Assembly (NCBI GenBank): GCA_033763575.1
Contig: JANRKF010000011.1
Span: 1 to 64,000, forward strand
From: JANRKF01 sp033763575
Lineage (GTDB): Bacteria; Pseudomonadota; Alphaproteobacteria; Rickettsiales; SXRF01
DNA length: 64,000 bases
Reading direction: 5' to 3'
Positions 1-8,334 of the stretch are shown piece by piece. The notes below the pieces were generated by a model, which was not told the DNA's origin, searched no databases, and was given only the letters and a program-made list of their open reading frames with translations. The position numbers and the translations under genes are program-made. Position 1 is the first letter of the stretch. The number at the start of each line of letters is the position of its first letter.

Positions 1-149
1 TTAGATAGCGCCGTCACGCGTTTCTGAATGGCTGCAAACAGCCGGTTACTGCGCTTCCGCTGCTCATGTACTTCCATGTACACTGCGCGGCGGTTCTCGT
101 AACCCGCTGTTTTCGCCTCATTCATAATTCTCGTGACCACACTATCTAG
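1..149 (+). repeat. Palindromic element R1
   Basis: Long imperfect palindrome. The ends TAGATAG (2-8) and CTATCTA (142-148) are inverted. An inner stem pairs AACAGCCGGTTAC with GTAACCCGCTGTT. The central hairpin is TGTAC (67-71), a 6-nt loop, and GTACA (78-82), followed by GCGGTTCTCG, which fixes the orientation. It is nearly identical to R8 at 34811, except that R8 lacks the central hairpin. The right end carries the TAG stop of mtgA. One of eleven copies in the window, all in the same orientation. Confidence 0.85.
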
Positions 150-805
150 TGAATGCACGATAAATCCGGTCCGTGGTAACGCATCCGCATCATGATAGTG
201 GATGCCATGGCGCGCTGCGCCGGGCCGGGCCGTGCGGCATTGCGCTCATGCGGGTTGGGCAGCGACGTGGCAAGGTATGCTGCCTGCGCGGCGGAAAGCG
301 CTGCTGCCGTCGTGCCAAAATGGAATTTCGCGGCGGCCTCGGCGCCATACACCCCGTCGCCCCATTCGGCGATATTCAGGTAGGCCTCCAGAATATTCTC
401 CTTGCTCCATGTCAGCTCCAGCCAGAGGGTGAGCGGAATTTCCAGCCCCTTCCTGATCCACGACCGCCCATGCCAGAGGAATAAATTCTTGGCGAGCTGC
501 TGGCTGATGGTGGAGGTGGCCTTGATGGCGCGGTTATTGCGCTGCGCCCGCGAGAACGACCGCTCCATCTGGTCGAAATCCAGCCCCCAATGCTCGCAGA
601 ACGCGCCATCCTCGGAAGCGACCACCGCCGCCTTCAGGTTGGGCGAGATACGCGAAAGCGGCACCCACTGGCGCCTGGGGATCTTAAATTGCAGCAGGTC
701 ATAAAGCATCAGCGTCGAAGGCGGACGCATGAACTGATACGGCACCGACAGCATGTAAGGCAAAAGCAGGAGCAATATCACTAATCGAATAAGCGGGTGG
801 CGCAT
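146..805 (-). CDS. mtgA: Monofunctional peptidoglycan glycosyltransferase
   Basis: About 219 aa. It polymerises lipid II into glycan strands at the inner membrane. An N-terminal membrane anchor (about residues 5-22, VILLLLLPYML) is followed by the GT51 domain with the typical signatures VVASEDGAFCEHWGLD (catalytic Glu), the ATSTISQQLAKNLFL block and ENILEAYLNIAEWG. The start at 805 is chosen because the anchor begins right after it; the frame is open further upstream to 982 but overlaps the divergent gene at 867. The stop codon TAG lies in the terminal inverted repeat of element R1, so the last residues border the element. Length fits the family (about 220-240 aa). Confidence 0.93.
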   Translation of the reverse strand: MRHPLIRLVILLLLLPYMLSVPYQFMRPPSTLMLYDLLQFKIPRRQWVPLSRISPNLKAAVVASEDGAFCEHWGLDFDQMERSFSRAQRNNRAIKATSTISQQLAKNLFLWHGRSWIRKGLEIPLTLWLELTWSKENILEAYLNIAEWGDGVYGAEAAAKFHFGTTAAALSAAQAAYLATSLPNPHERNAARPGPAQRAMASTIMMRMRYHGPDLSCIH

Positions 806-866
806 GGTCGTTGCAGAAGGTAAGGTTTTATAGTTTATAGATAGAGCATACCTTAAGGGGAAAACC

Positions 867-2123
867 ATGAGTTTGTCACCGCAAGAAAAGAATGAATTAA
901 ATACACACCGCAGGCAGGCGCTTGAGCTTCTTGAGTGGACGATGGATGATATTTCGCCCGAAGGGAAAAAGCTGCATATCAAATGTGGCGTGGAAAGGGA
1001 GTTGCACTATATAGATCCAAACTATTTCATGCCCCACTATCGTGACAATGGTACATTTAACGAGAAGCTTTCAGAAACACTTGAACGTGAAATGGAGCGA
1101 ATAGCTGGGGAGCTGCAAAAAAATCTTCCTTACAATGAATTATTGGAAAGAATTTACCATGATACGGCAGGCACCTTTCTGGTTGAAACAGTGACTCTGC
1201 CTTTGACGTTAGGAGTGGCGGCAAAAGCCACAGAGGATTCTACTGCCGCCATACTAGAGATCGCAAAGAAAAAAGGTCATTACTGCGGCACTTATCTTGA
1301 TTTAGACAATCACATGCATCTTTCTAATCATTTTAAATACTATCCGCAGGAAGTGTTTCAGATTGGCAGCAGAGCCTTTCGGTTGGTAGGGCGCGGTCAA
1401 CACGCTAATGTAAGCCTGTGGTGCGATGATAAGAATTTGTTTTCCACGACCCCAGCCCTGTTTGACAATTGTGCCCACGGTGCCGCTGCATTGCTGTCGC
1501 ATTTTATCTTGCCATCACGCAGCGGAAATTATCATCGTATCAAAGCCAAATCGATAAACTCCATCCTCACGATTACCAGTAACACGCTTGCAAAGGGGCA
1601 TGGGAACGCGATACGTGTCGTTTCTCCGGACGAGGCGCTTCTGGAGGTGGATAACATTAACAGCCCCTCTCGTCTTGAAAGGTGTCGCTTGGAGTTTCGC
1701 CAGGCAGCCGCCGAAGCAAATCCTTATGATGTAGTACTCGCTGCCGCGCTTCCTCTGGTCAAAACATGTATCGATACACTTCCTTTCGACCCGACCAGTG
1801 GTAAGCTCGCCGACACCCAGACATTCAAAGAATATGCGGAACCTGAAGCGATGCCGATGCCCAGAAGCGAACAGGAAGCGGCGGCATTGTTCAACACAGC
1901 CGATAATCCTTATTTTATATTTTTAAACGAACTGGCCGAGCGCAAATTGCAGCGGCTGACGGCAATGCGCTCCTCCTCCGATGACAGCGCGGCCTTGCGG
2001 CAGGAAATACGCGACGCCTCCAGCTTGTTGGGCATCGGCACAAAAATGCATCACCTGTATTGCCGACAGTATGGTATGGAGAGTGTGATGCCGCTGCAAA
2101 CGCCAATGATGGGTGTTGTATAA
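867..2123 (+). CDS. Glutamine-synthetase-like (carboxylate-amine ligase superfamily) protein
   Basis: 418 aa. Not recognised as a named enzyme, but several blocks follow the glutamine synthetase catalytic fold. GVERELHYID near residues 41-50 is like the EXE strand. GQHANVSLW near 177-185 is like the GS block with two ligand residues before a Ser-Leu-Trp. GHGNAIRVVSP (about 250) resembles the GS Asn-Arg-x-x-x-Arg-Val block, and RLEFRQAAAEANPY (about 274-287) the R-x-E-x-R...ANPY block. An ATP-dependent ligation of ammonia or an amine to a carboxylate is therefore inferred; the substrate is unknown. A purine-rich site (AAGGGG) precedes the ATG. The next gene, a glycosyltransferase, starts 2 bp after the stop, and a sulfotransferase follows, so the three probably form an operon. 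Its composition is AT-richer than that of the next two genes, which may mean separate origin. Confidence 0.6.
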   Translation: MSLSPQEKNELNTHRRQALELLEWTMDDISPEGKKLHIKCGVERELHYIDPNYFMPHYRDNGTFNEKLSETLEREMERIAGELQKNLPYNELLERIYHDTAGTFLVETVTLPLTLGVAAKATEDSTAAILEIAKKKGHYCGTYLDLDNHMHLSNHFKYYPQEVFQIGSRAFRLVGRGQHANVSLWCDDKNLFSTTPALFDNCAHGAAALLSHFILPSRSGNYHRIKAKSINSILTITSNTLAKGHGNAIRVVSPDEALLEVDNINSPSRLERCRLEFRQAAAEANPYDVVLAAALPLVKTCIDTLPFDPTSGKLADTQTFKEYAEPEAMPMPRSEQEAAALFNTADNPYFIFLNELAERKLQRLTAMRSSSDDSAALRQEIRDASSLLGIGTKMHHLYCRQYGMESVMPLQTPMMGVV

Positions 2124-2125
2124 CC

Positions 2126-3067
2126 ATGCCAAAAGTGTATATCGCCGGGGCGAAGATTCAGACGGGCGGCGCCTATATGGCCTATCATATCGGGCGGCTG
2201 CTTGCGCGGCATTTCGGTTATGAGATGGTGGATGTGCATCTCTACGAAACCGGCCCGCCGATTTTTCCCTATGACACGCCGATCACCACCATGTCGCCTG
2301 CGGAGATGGAGCGCGCCATCACGCCCGATGATCTGATGGTGGTGAACCCGTCCTTCTCGCAGTTTTTATTCGGGCTGCGGCTGCCGGGAAAAAAGATCAT
2401 GTACATCCAGGATTTCCGGACTTTCCTGCTGCTCGATTGCCATTTCGATCTTTATATTTCGGTGAGCAATCTGGTCGCCCGCTACGTCCACGCGCTCTAC
2501 GGCATGACCACGCAGGTGATTCCCGCATTCATCGACCCGCCCGCGCTCCCGATCACGCCATGGCACTCGCGGCCCAAAGGCTCGGCGCTGGTCTATATGA
2601 AAAACCCCAGCCGCGAGCATAAGATTCTGCTGGATGTGCTGCGTGGGAGGCTCGCCCGCACCGCGCCGCATATCGATCTCTCGCAGGTGACCCAGGGCAG
2701 GGGCATGCCGCACGCCGAATTTCTGCAGAAGCTCGGCAGCGTGCGTTATTTGGTGAATTTATCGCTGGCCGAAGGGTTCGGTCTGGTGGCGCTCGAAGCG
2801 ATGCATATGGGCACGATGGTTACCGGGGTGGATGGCCTCGCCGGGCGCGATTACATGCGCCAGGGCGAGAATGCCTATGTCGGCAGCATCCGCGATTTGC
2901 GGACCCTGCATCTTACCATCCAGCGCGCTTTCGAGGATGAAGCGCTCGCCGAAAAATGCGTGCAGGGCGGGTTCAAAACCGCGGCGGAATATGGCTACGA
3001 GCCGTTTAAAAACGCATGGCTGCCGCATCTGGCAAAACTGCTCGGGCGGGAGCCGCAAGGTGCGTAA
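2126..3067 (+). CDS. Glycosyltransferase family 1/4-like protein
   Basis: 313 aa. The N-terminal Rossmann-like start MPKVYIAGAKIQTGGAYMAY and the C-terminal block LSLAEGFGLVALEAMHMGTMVTG (the GT-B nucleotide-sugar site, E-G-F-G-x-x-x-x-E-A) show a retaining GT-B glycosyltransferase; donor and acceptor are unknown. The start at 2126 lies 2 bp behind the GS-like gene, indicating coupling. The 3' end overlaps the sulfotransferase start by 8 bp. No signal peptide or membrane helix is evident, so a cytoplasmic or membrane-surface enzyme is likely. Confidence 0.82.
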   Translation: MPKVYIAGAKIQTGGAYMAYHIGRLLARHFGYEMVDVHLYETGPPIFPYDTPITTMSPAEMERAITPDDLMVVNPSFSQFLFGLRLPGKKIMYIQDFRTFLLLDCHFDLYISVSNLVARYVHALYGMTTQVIPAFIDPPALPITPWHSRPKGSALVYMKNPSREHKILLDVLRGRLARTAPHIDLSQVTQGRGMPHAEFLQKLGSVRYLVNLSLAEGFGLVALEAMHMGTMVTGVDGLAGRDYMRQGENAYVGSIRDLRTLHLTIQRAFEDEALAEKCVQGGFKTAAEYGYEPFKNAWLPHLAKLLGREPQGA

Positions 3068-3812
3068 TATCCTCCTCACCGGGCTTCCCCGCGCCGGCAC
3101 CACGCTGGCCGCAAGCCTTCTCGACGCCGCGCCCGATAGCGTCTGCCTGAACGAGCCGGAGTGGCAGCGTCCGCACCCATCGCTTTCCGCTGAAGCCTTC
3201 GCACGGGCGGTGAAAGAGGATTTCGATGATGTGCGGAAAAAACTGCTGGCTGGTATTGCGGTGCCGGACCGGCGGGCGGCGGATGGTTCGGCGCTTACTA
3301 ATTATTACGACTCCGGAACGAAAAATAATTTTGTGATGCATGATCTGTTGCGCCCCGGACTGACCGAAGATTTTACCCTCGCCATGAAACATAACGGGCC
3401 GTATCTCGCCGCACTGCCGGAACTGGTGGCGCTGGGATGTTTTGAAATTCGCGCCATCCTCCGCCACCCGCTGCCGGTGCTGCGTTCATGGCGCAGGCTT
3501 GACCTTCCCATCAGTCGCGGCGAGTTGCCGAACGCCACGGCCTATTGGCCGGAGATGAAGGCGCTTACTTCGGCGAAGATGGAGTTGCTGGAAAAACAGG
3601 TGCGGATGCTGGAGCTGATGGTTGCGCGGATACTCGAACATCAATCGCAGATTACCGTCGTGCGCTATGAGGATCAGGTGACAGGTGACAGGAGTCAGCT
3701 GTCAGAAAAAGAGACGGCGGAGGATAAGGAAATTATGGAGATGCTCAAGCGCTACGCACCACGGGCGATGCGTTATTATGAAGCGAATGGATCCCCGCCT
3801 TCGCGGGGATGA
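3060..3812 (+). CDS. Sulfotransferase-family protein (PAPS-type), repeat-derived C-terminus
   Basis: About 250 aa. The N-terminus RNILLTGLPRAGTTLAASLL is the 5'-phosphosulfate-binding loop of PAPS sulfotransferases. A further motif, FEIRAILRHPLPVLRSW, matches the 3'-phosphate-binding strand (R-x-P-x-x...S). The GTG at 3060 is chosen because GGGAG (3048-3052) lies 7 nt upstream and the loop starts right after it; it overlaps the preceding glycosyltransferase. Codons near 3671-3705 lie in a 7-bp tandem repeat. The last residues (SPPSRG) and the TGA lie inside an ATCCCCGCC palindrome, so the natural C-terminus may have been replaced. Role inferred: sulfation of the product of the neighbouring glycosyltransferase. 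Confidence 0.75.
   Translation: MRNILLTGLPRAGTTLAASLLDAAPDSVCLNEPEWQRPHPSLSAEAFARAVKEDFDDVRKKLLAGIAVPDRRAADGSALTNYYDSGTKNNFVMHDLLRPGLTEDFTLAMKHNGPYLAALPELVALGCFEIRAILRHPLPVLRSWRRLDLPISRGELPNATAYWPEMKALTSAKMELLEKQVRMLELMVARILEHQSQITVVRYEDQVTGDRSQLSEKETAEDKEIMEMLKRYAPRAMRYYEANGSPPSRG
3671..3705 (+). repeat. Degenerate heptamer tandem repeat in sulfotransferase gene
   Basis: Five 7-mers in a row: GGATCAG, GTGACAG, GTGACAG, GAGTCAG, CTGTCAG. They read through the sulfotransferase frame (D-Q-V-T-G-D-R-S-Q-L-S). Same style of repeat as in serB, gltX, hemW and near obgE. Confidence 0.75.
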
Positions 3813-3813
3813 C
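3791..3813 (+). repeat. ATCCCCGCC palindrome (REP-like)
   Basis: ATCCCCGCC TT CGCGGGGAT GAC. A near-perfect hairpin sharing its arms with the two inverted copies at 53092-53169. It holds the final codons and stop of the sulfotransferase gene. Confidence 0.75.
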
Positions 3814-3864
3814 ATAACGGTGATGTGAGCGCAGTAGCGCGAACCAGTCCTGAACGCGTCCCAT

Positions 3865-3886
3865 GTGGCCGCCAGCAGGCGGCCAC
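3865..3886. terminator. Hairpin between convergent genes
   Basis: GTGGCCGCC (3865-3873), loop AGCA, GGCGGCCAC (3878-3886): a perfect 9-bp stem between the convergent sulfotransferase and helicase genes. No T-tract follows on either strand, so it is not a classical intrinsic terminator; mRNA 3'-end protection is possible. Confidence 0.45.
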
Positions 3887-3900
3887 GGGGATTACGTAAT

Positions 3901-5118
3901 TTACGCGCTCTTGCGCGGGCCGGAGCGGAAGCGGCGGCGCTTGTTATTGTTGTTGGCAGGACGCCCGCTGCCCGGCTTGCCGGAATGACCGGAGGTGCGG
4001 AAATCCGCCTGCGCTTTTTTATACGCTTCGGGATCGAGCAGTTTGGCGATCGCCATCCATTTTTCCTTGTCCGCCGGAGCGATGAGGTTGACCGCAGCGC
4101 CCTCCGCCTCGTTCCTGCCCGTGCGGCCGATGCGGTGGATGTAATCTTCCGCCACCTGCGGCAGGTCATAGTTGATGACATGTTCGATATGCGGAATGTC
4201 GAGGCCGCGCGCGGCGATATCGGTCGCCACTAAAATGCGGTGCTTCATCTCGCGGAAGTTTTTAATCACCTTGTCGCGCTGGTTCTGGCGCAAATCGCCA
4301 TGGATGGCGTCAGCCGAATGCTTGGCGCCGCGCAGGCGCTTGGCAAGTTTCTCCGCGCCCCATTTGGTTTTCACGAACACAATCACCGAACCTTCGCGGG
4401 TATTGAGCTGTTCAACCAGCTGGTCGTATTTGCTGTCGTCAGTGACGCTGATATTTTCCTGGGTGATTTTCGCAATCGGCTTGGACACTTCACCGGCGGC
4501 AACGCGCACCGGGTTGTTCAGGTATTTCTGCGAAATCTTGATGATATTGTCGGGCAGCGTCGCCGAGAACATGAGCGTCTGGCGAACCGCCGGCAGGAAT
4601 TTGAAAATACGGTCGATCTGCGGGCCAAAACCCATATCGAGCATACGGTCGGTTTCATCGAGCACCAGGAAATTCGCATCATGCAGCATGAGGCTGCCGC
4701 GTTCCAGATGGTCGTTGATGCGGCCCGGCGTGCCGACGATGATACGCGGGCGCATCCGCAGCGCGGTCAATTGTTTCGGCATGGAATCACCGCCGATGAG
4801 CAGGGCGGATTTAATCGGCGCCGCGCCCACCATGGCATCGAGCTGTTGTTGCACCTGCACCGCCAGTTCGCGGGTCGGGCAGAGAATCAATGCGCTGCCA
4901 CGCGGGTTGGTAAGCAGGCGGTTGACCAGCGGAATGCCGAACGCGCCGGTTTTGCCGGTGCCGGTTTGCGCCGAGCCGAGCACGTCGCGGCCAGCGAGCG
5001 CTTCCGGAATCGATTTCGCCTGGATCGGGGTAGGGGTGGTAAAACCCATTTTAGCGAGCGCCGCCATCAGCTGCGGCGGGAGGTTGAGGGAGCTGAAATC
5101 TTGCATAATAGTAGTCAT
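3901..5118 (-). CDS. DEAD-box family ATP-dependent RNA helicase (RhlE-like)
   Basis: 405 aa. It unwinds RNA duplexes in ribosome assembly or mRNA decay. Motifs in order: Q-motif region FTTPTPIQAKSIP, motif I AQTGTGKT, Ia PTRELAVQ, Ib TPGR, motif II DETD, motif III SAT, motif V ATDIAARGLDIP, motif VI HRIGRTGR. Motif II reads DETD instead of DEAD, which is unusual. The C-terminus is short and basic (NNNNKRRRFRSGPRKSA), typical of RhlE-type RNA-binding tails. The start could be 5118 or the second Met at 5106. Element R2 lies just upstream, between the gene and any promoter further out. Confidence 0.92.
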   Translation of the reverse strand: MTTIMQDFSSLNLPPQLMAALAKMGFTTPTPIQAKSIPEALAGRDVLGSAQTGTGKTGAFGIPLVNRLLTNPRGSALILCPTRELAVQVQQQLDAMVGAAPIKSALLIGGDSMPKQLTALRMRPRIIVGTPGRINDHLERGSLMLHDANFLVLDETDRMLDMGFGPQIDRIFKFLPAVRQTLMFSATLPDNIIKISQKYLNNPVRVAAGEVSKPIAKITQENISVTDDSKYDQLVEQLNTREGSVIVFVKTKWGAEKLAKRLRGAKHSADAIHGDLRQNQRDKVIKNFREMKHRILVATDIAARGLDIPHIEHVINYDLPQVAEDYIHRIGRTGRNEAEGAAVNLIAPADKEKWMAIAKLLDPEAYKKAQADFRTSGHSGKPGSGRPANNNNKRRRFRSGPRKSA

Positions 5119-5131
5119 AATAGTCCTTACT

Positions 5132-5271
5132 AAGTGCCTCGCTAACTCTACTTCTGCTGCGAACTACATCGTCGCTGCGGTGCTCAAATCCTCATGTACT
5201 TCGCTGTACACTGCGGTTCTGCGCTCCTCGCTCCTCGTATTTCTTTGCATAAGCGAGTTAGTCAGGCACTT
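5132..5271 (+). repeat. Palindromic element R2
   Basis: The arms AAGTGCCT (5132-5139) and AGGCACTT (5264-5271) are inverted, with CTAACTC and GAGTTAG continuing the stem. Central hairpin TGTAC (5195-5199), 6-nt loop, GTACA (5206-5210), then TGCGGTTCT. It sits immediately upstream of the helicase gene and would be part of its leader. Confidence 0.75.
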
Positions 5272-5556
5272 CCTTGTTTTTGTTTATGCGCCGCCAGACA
5301 ATCCGGAGGCGCGAAAAAAGAGTTTCGTTTCCAAGCCCATACTTTCGAAGTAGGGGGAACTTTGGTTAAACTCTTTGTCAAACGAGGGAAGGACTGGCAC
5401 ATTGTGCCGATCAATCAGTATCTTAGTAAGATACGGCCGCCACCGGCAGCACACTTGAAGATAAGAGTTTTTTACTAAACCCGCGAGCAACCTAACCTAA
5501 ATGCGGACCGAATGCAAGCGGGAAGTTTGCTTGGGGAGCGGAAAAGACGGCTACCC
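5272..5556. other. Intergenic stretch without recognised gene
   Basis: No convincing coding frame, tRNA or terminator. A small perfect palindrome GTATCTTA-G-TAAGATAC lies near 5429-5445. It probably holds the upstream region of the helicase gene. Confidence 0.4.
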
Positions 5557-6510
5557 TTACCAACGCCTCAACTCTCTGGACTGTGCCTCTATCTCCTCTT
5601 CGGGAGCCACTGCCAGCTTATAGGTTTTTTTTAGTTCAGTAAGCCGTTCCACTCCCTTATCAGTAATGGTATAGAATCCGGCGCCATCATTCCCCTTCCC
5701 GTCCCCCAACTCTATATGTTTTTCGTCTGCCAGCAGTTGCAGTACGTCATTTATATCATCAATATCGCAAATATAGCTTTTCCCGCCTATGGTTGTGCGC
5801 GAATAGGGGGCTTTCAATTGCCTTAGTTGATTTAAAATCTGCCCCCTAGGTTCCGGCGCGGACGATAATAAATTTTTCAGTGCTATGGTCTGTACCCCAC
5901 CAACCCGCTCCACATGGCTGTCAGCTACCCGAATAGAGAGCTTTACTTCTTTCGCTATCTGGAGGGCATGCAGTATCAACAACTCGATAATCTCAGTATC
6001 TTCGGCGGTTTCTTGCTTGATTTCAGGGGGGGTGCGCTTGCGCGATTTCCTCCCCGTTGCCGACTCGGCGACAACCCCGCCAGCGACCTGAGAGGGTGTC
6101 CGGGTATTGTCACCAAGAATGTCGGCCATGATTGCGGCAGATTCTTTATCGACCGCCTGCCGTTTACCTTGCTCCGTGATCTGGTAATGGGTGCCATTGC
6201 GGCCAGCGCCATCGGCGATTTCGATCAATTTTCTCTCCGCTAATGTACGGATTGCCTCTGTTATTTTTTTTGCTGCGATCCTGAAAAGCCGGGTTTGCTT
6301 GGCAGGTGTTTGACCGCTGAAAAATTCAGGCACCACCTGAATGCCATCACGCAGATTAAAATTAGCATAGCAATCATGCAAATGGCTTGCTGCCCATGCG
6401 CGATCGGCATTGGACCCATATGCGAAAGCACAAAGCAAAACGGCCTCAATTTGCGCCTGGTCTTTCAGCGCGGGTACTCTAGTTTCCCCTTCTTTAAGTG
6501 GCCGGTTCAT
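5557..6510 (-). CDS. Hypothetical protein with repeated winged-helix-like segments
   Basis: About 317 aa. Not recognised. Two segments look like winged-helix DNA-binding or PadR/MarR-type units: residues about 60-125 (ITEAIRTLAERKLIEIAD...GTHYQITEQGKRQ) and about 225-300 (INDVLQLLADEKHIELGD...AGFYTITDKGVERL). Both end in the wing pattern Y-x-I-T-x-x-G. A charged linker (GRKSRKRTPPE) separates them. Start 6510 is chosen for the AGGAAA 7 nt upstream. It lies 37 bp downstream of ilvB on the same strand and may be cotranscribed. A regulatory or DNA-binding role is inference from fold-like pattern only. Confidence 0.55.
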   Translation of the reverse strand: MNRPLKEGETRVPALKDQAQIEAVLLCAFAYGSNADRAWAASHLHDCYANFNLRDGIQVVPEFFSGQTPAKQTRLFRIAAKKITEAIRTLAERKLIEIADGAGRNGTHYQITEQGKRQAVDKESAAIMADILGDNTRTPSQVAGGVVAESATGRKSRKRTPPEIKQETAEDTEIIELLILHALQIAKEVKLSIRVADSHVERVGGVQTIALKNLLSSAPEPRGQILNQLRQLKAPYSRTTIGGKSYICDIDDINDVLQLLADEKHIELGDGKGNDGAGFYTITDKGVERLTELKKTYKLAVAPEEEIEAQSRELRRW

Positions 6511-6547
6511 CGCTGGTTTCCTATACTCACTGCTGACTCTCCGCCGC

Positions 6548-8332
6548 TCACAGCAAATCGCCCGTTTTGATGTCACCCTTGTTTTCTTCCGCGCCGAGGA
6601 CCAGCTCGTAATGCGCGGCGCCCGCCGGGATCATCGGATAGACGTTTTCCTCCGGATCGACGATCATATCGAGCAGCACCGGCCCCTTATGGTCGATCAT
6701 CGCCGAAAGCGCCTTATCGACATCCTCGACTTTGCTGCACTGCATACCCTTGATGCCGTAAGCCTCGGCGAGCTTCACGAAATCCGGCAGCGAATCCATA
6801 TAGGATTCGGAATAGCGGCAGCCATGGAACATCTGCTGCCATTGCCGCACCATGCCCATGCAGTGATTGTTGAGGATGAGGATTTTCACCGGCAGGCGAT
6901 ATTGCGCGATGGTGGAAAGCTCCTGGATATTCATCATGAACGAGGCCTCGCCGGTGACGCAGACCACCAGATCATCCGGGTGCGCAATCTGCACCCCCAT
7001 CGCCGAGGGCAGGCCGTAACCCATGGTGCCCAGACCCCCCGACGTCATCCAGCGATAGGGCTTGTCGAAGGTGAGGAACTGCGCCGCCCACATCTGGTGC
7101 TGGCCGACATCGGTGGTGATGAAGGTCGAATGTTTTTTGCTGAGCGCGTTCAAGCGGTCGAGCGCATATTGCGGCTTGATGATGTCCTTGCCCTGCTTGT
7201 AGGAAAAACTCTTCCTCGCCCGCCAGCCTTCGATTTTTTTCCACCAGTCGGACGTATCGGGCTTTTTGTATTTCGCTTTCCACAGCTCAAGCATCTGCTC
7301 GATTACTACCCCGGCATCGCCGATGATCGGCACATGGGCGTGGATGTTTTTATTGATCGAGCTGGGATCGATATCGACATGGATCTTGATCGAATCCACC
7401 GAGAATTTATCTAGCTTTCCGGTCACCCGGTCGTCGAACCGCGCCCCGATATTGATCATCACGTCGCACTCGGCCATGCACATATTGGCCTCTAAGCTCC
7501 CGTGCATGCCGAGCATGCCGACGAATTGCGGGTCGTTGCCGGGGAAGGCACCCAGGCCCATCAATGTATTGGTGATGGGGAAGCCGGTCGCATGCACCAG
7601 CTCGGTGAGTTTCGCGCAGGCCTCCAGCCCGGCATTGATGACCCCGCCGCCGACATAAAAAATCGGCCGCTTGGCAGCAGCCATCAGCGCCACCGCTTTT
7701 TCAACCTGCGCGGCATCGCCCTGCTGCTGCGGGTTATAGGAAGGACGGCTTGCTTCCGGCTTGCCCGCATAGCTTCCGAGCTGGTTCATGATGTTTTTCG
7801 GGATATCGATGACGACCGGGCCGGGCCTTCCTGTGCGCGCCACATGGAACGCCTCATGCATGATGCGCGGCAAATCCTCAATCGAACGCACCAGGTAGTT
7901 ATATTTGGTGCAGCTGCGGGTGATGCCGGTGGTGTCGGCTTCCTGAAACGCATCCGAACCAATCAGATGCGTGGGCACCTGCCCGGTGATGCAGACGAGC
8001 GGGATCGAATCGAGCATGGCATCGGTAAGCCCCGTGACCGCGTTGGTCGCACCCGGGCCGGAGGTCACCAGCACCACGCCGACTTTTCCGGTCGACCGCG
8101 CGTAGCCTTCCGCCGCATGGGTCGCCGCCTGCTCGTGGCGCACGAGGATATGGCGCAATTGATTTTGCTTGAACAGCGCATCGTAAATCGGCAGCACCGC
8201 CCCGCCCGGATAGCCGAACACGGTATCGACCTCCTCGTTGATGAGGGATTTGACAATAATCTCCGCGCCAAGAATCTGTTCGGCGGGGGTGGCGTCGGGT
8301 TGTTTTTTCATAGCGGCTTTCGGTGGTGTCAT
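6548..8332 (-). CDS. ilvB: Acetolactate synthase large subunit
   Basis: 594 aa, full length. A ThDP- and FAD-dependent enzyme making acetolactate for branched-chain amino acids. Visible: VDTVFGYPGGAVLPIYDAL with the following RHEQAATHAAEGYAR (catalytic Glu in the N-terminal PYR domain), VTSGPGATNAVTGL, and the C-terminal ThDP block ending in LNNHCMGMVRQWQQMF. The usual Gly-Asp of the Mg/ThDP motif reads GEASFMMNIQEL, a Glu in place of the metal-binding Asp. AGGAA lies 8 nt before the start at 8332. No ilvN lies next to it; the neighbour upstream is a receiver-like protein ending 2 bp before. Confidence 0.93.
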   Translation of the reverse strand: MTPPKAAMKKQPDATPAEQILGAEIIVKSLINEEVDTVFGYPGGAVLPIYDALFKQNQLRHILVRHEQAATHAAEGYARSTGKVGVVLVTSGPGATNAVTGLTDAMLDSIPLVCITGQVPTHLIGSDAFQEADTTGITRSCTKYNYLVRSIEDLPRIMHEAFHVARTGRPGPVVIDIPKNIMNQLGSYAGKPEASRPSYNPQQQGDAAQVEKAVALMAAAKRPIFYVGGGVINAGLEACAKLTELVHATGFPITNTLMGLGAFPGNDPQFVGMLGMHGSLEANMCMAECDVMINIGARFDDRVTGKLDKFSVDSIKIHVDIDPSSINKNIHAHVPIIGDAGVVIEQMLELWKAKYKKPDTSDWWKKIEGWRARKSFSYKQGKDIIKPQYALDRLNALSKKHSTFITTDVGQHQMWAAQFLTFDKPYRWMTSGGLGTMGYGLPSAMGVQIAHPDDLVVCVTGEASFMMNIQELSTIAQYRLPVKILILNNHCMGMVRQWQQMFHGCRYSESYMDSLPDFVKLAEAYGIKGMQCSKVEDVDKALSAMIDHKGPVLLDMIVDPEENVYPMIPAGAAHYELVLGAEENKGDIKTGDLL

Positions 8333-8334
8333 TT

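Noticed and set aside
4172..5353. A 393-codon + strand frame opposite the helicase
   Set aside because: Antisense to helicase motifs; Ser/Arg-rich shadow composition.
5272..5556. A small gene or tRNA in the helicase upstream region
   Set aside because: No cloverleaf, no supported start site and no conserved peptide.
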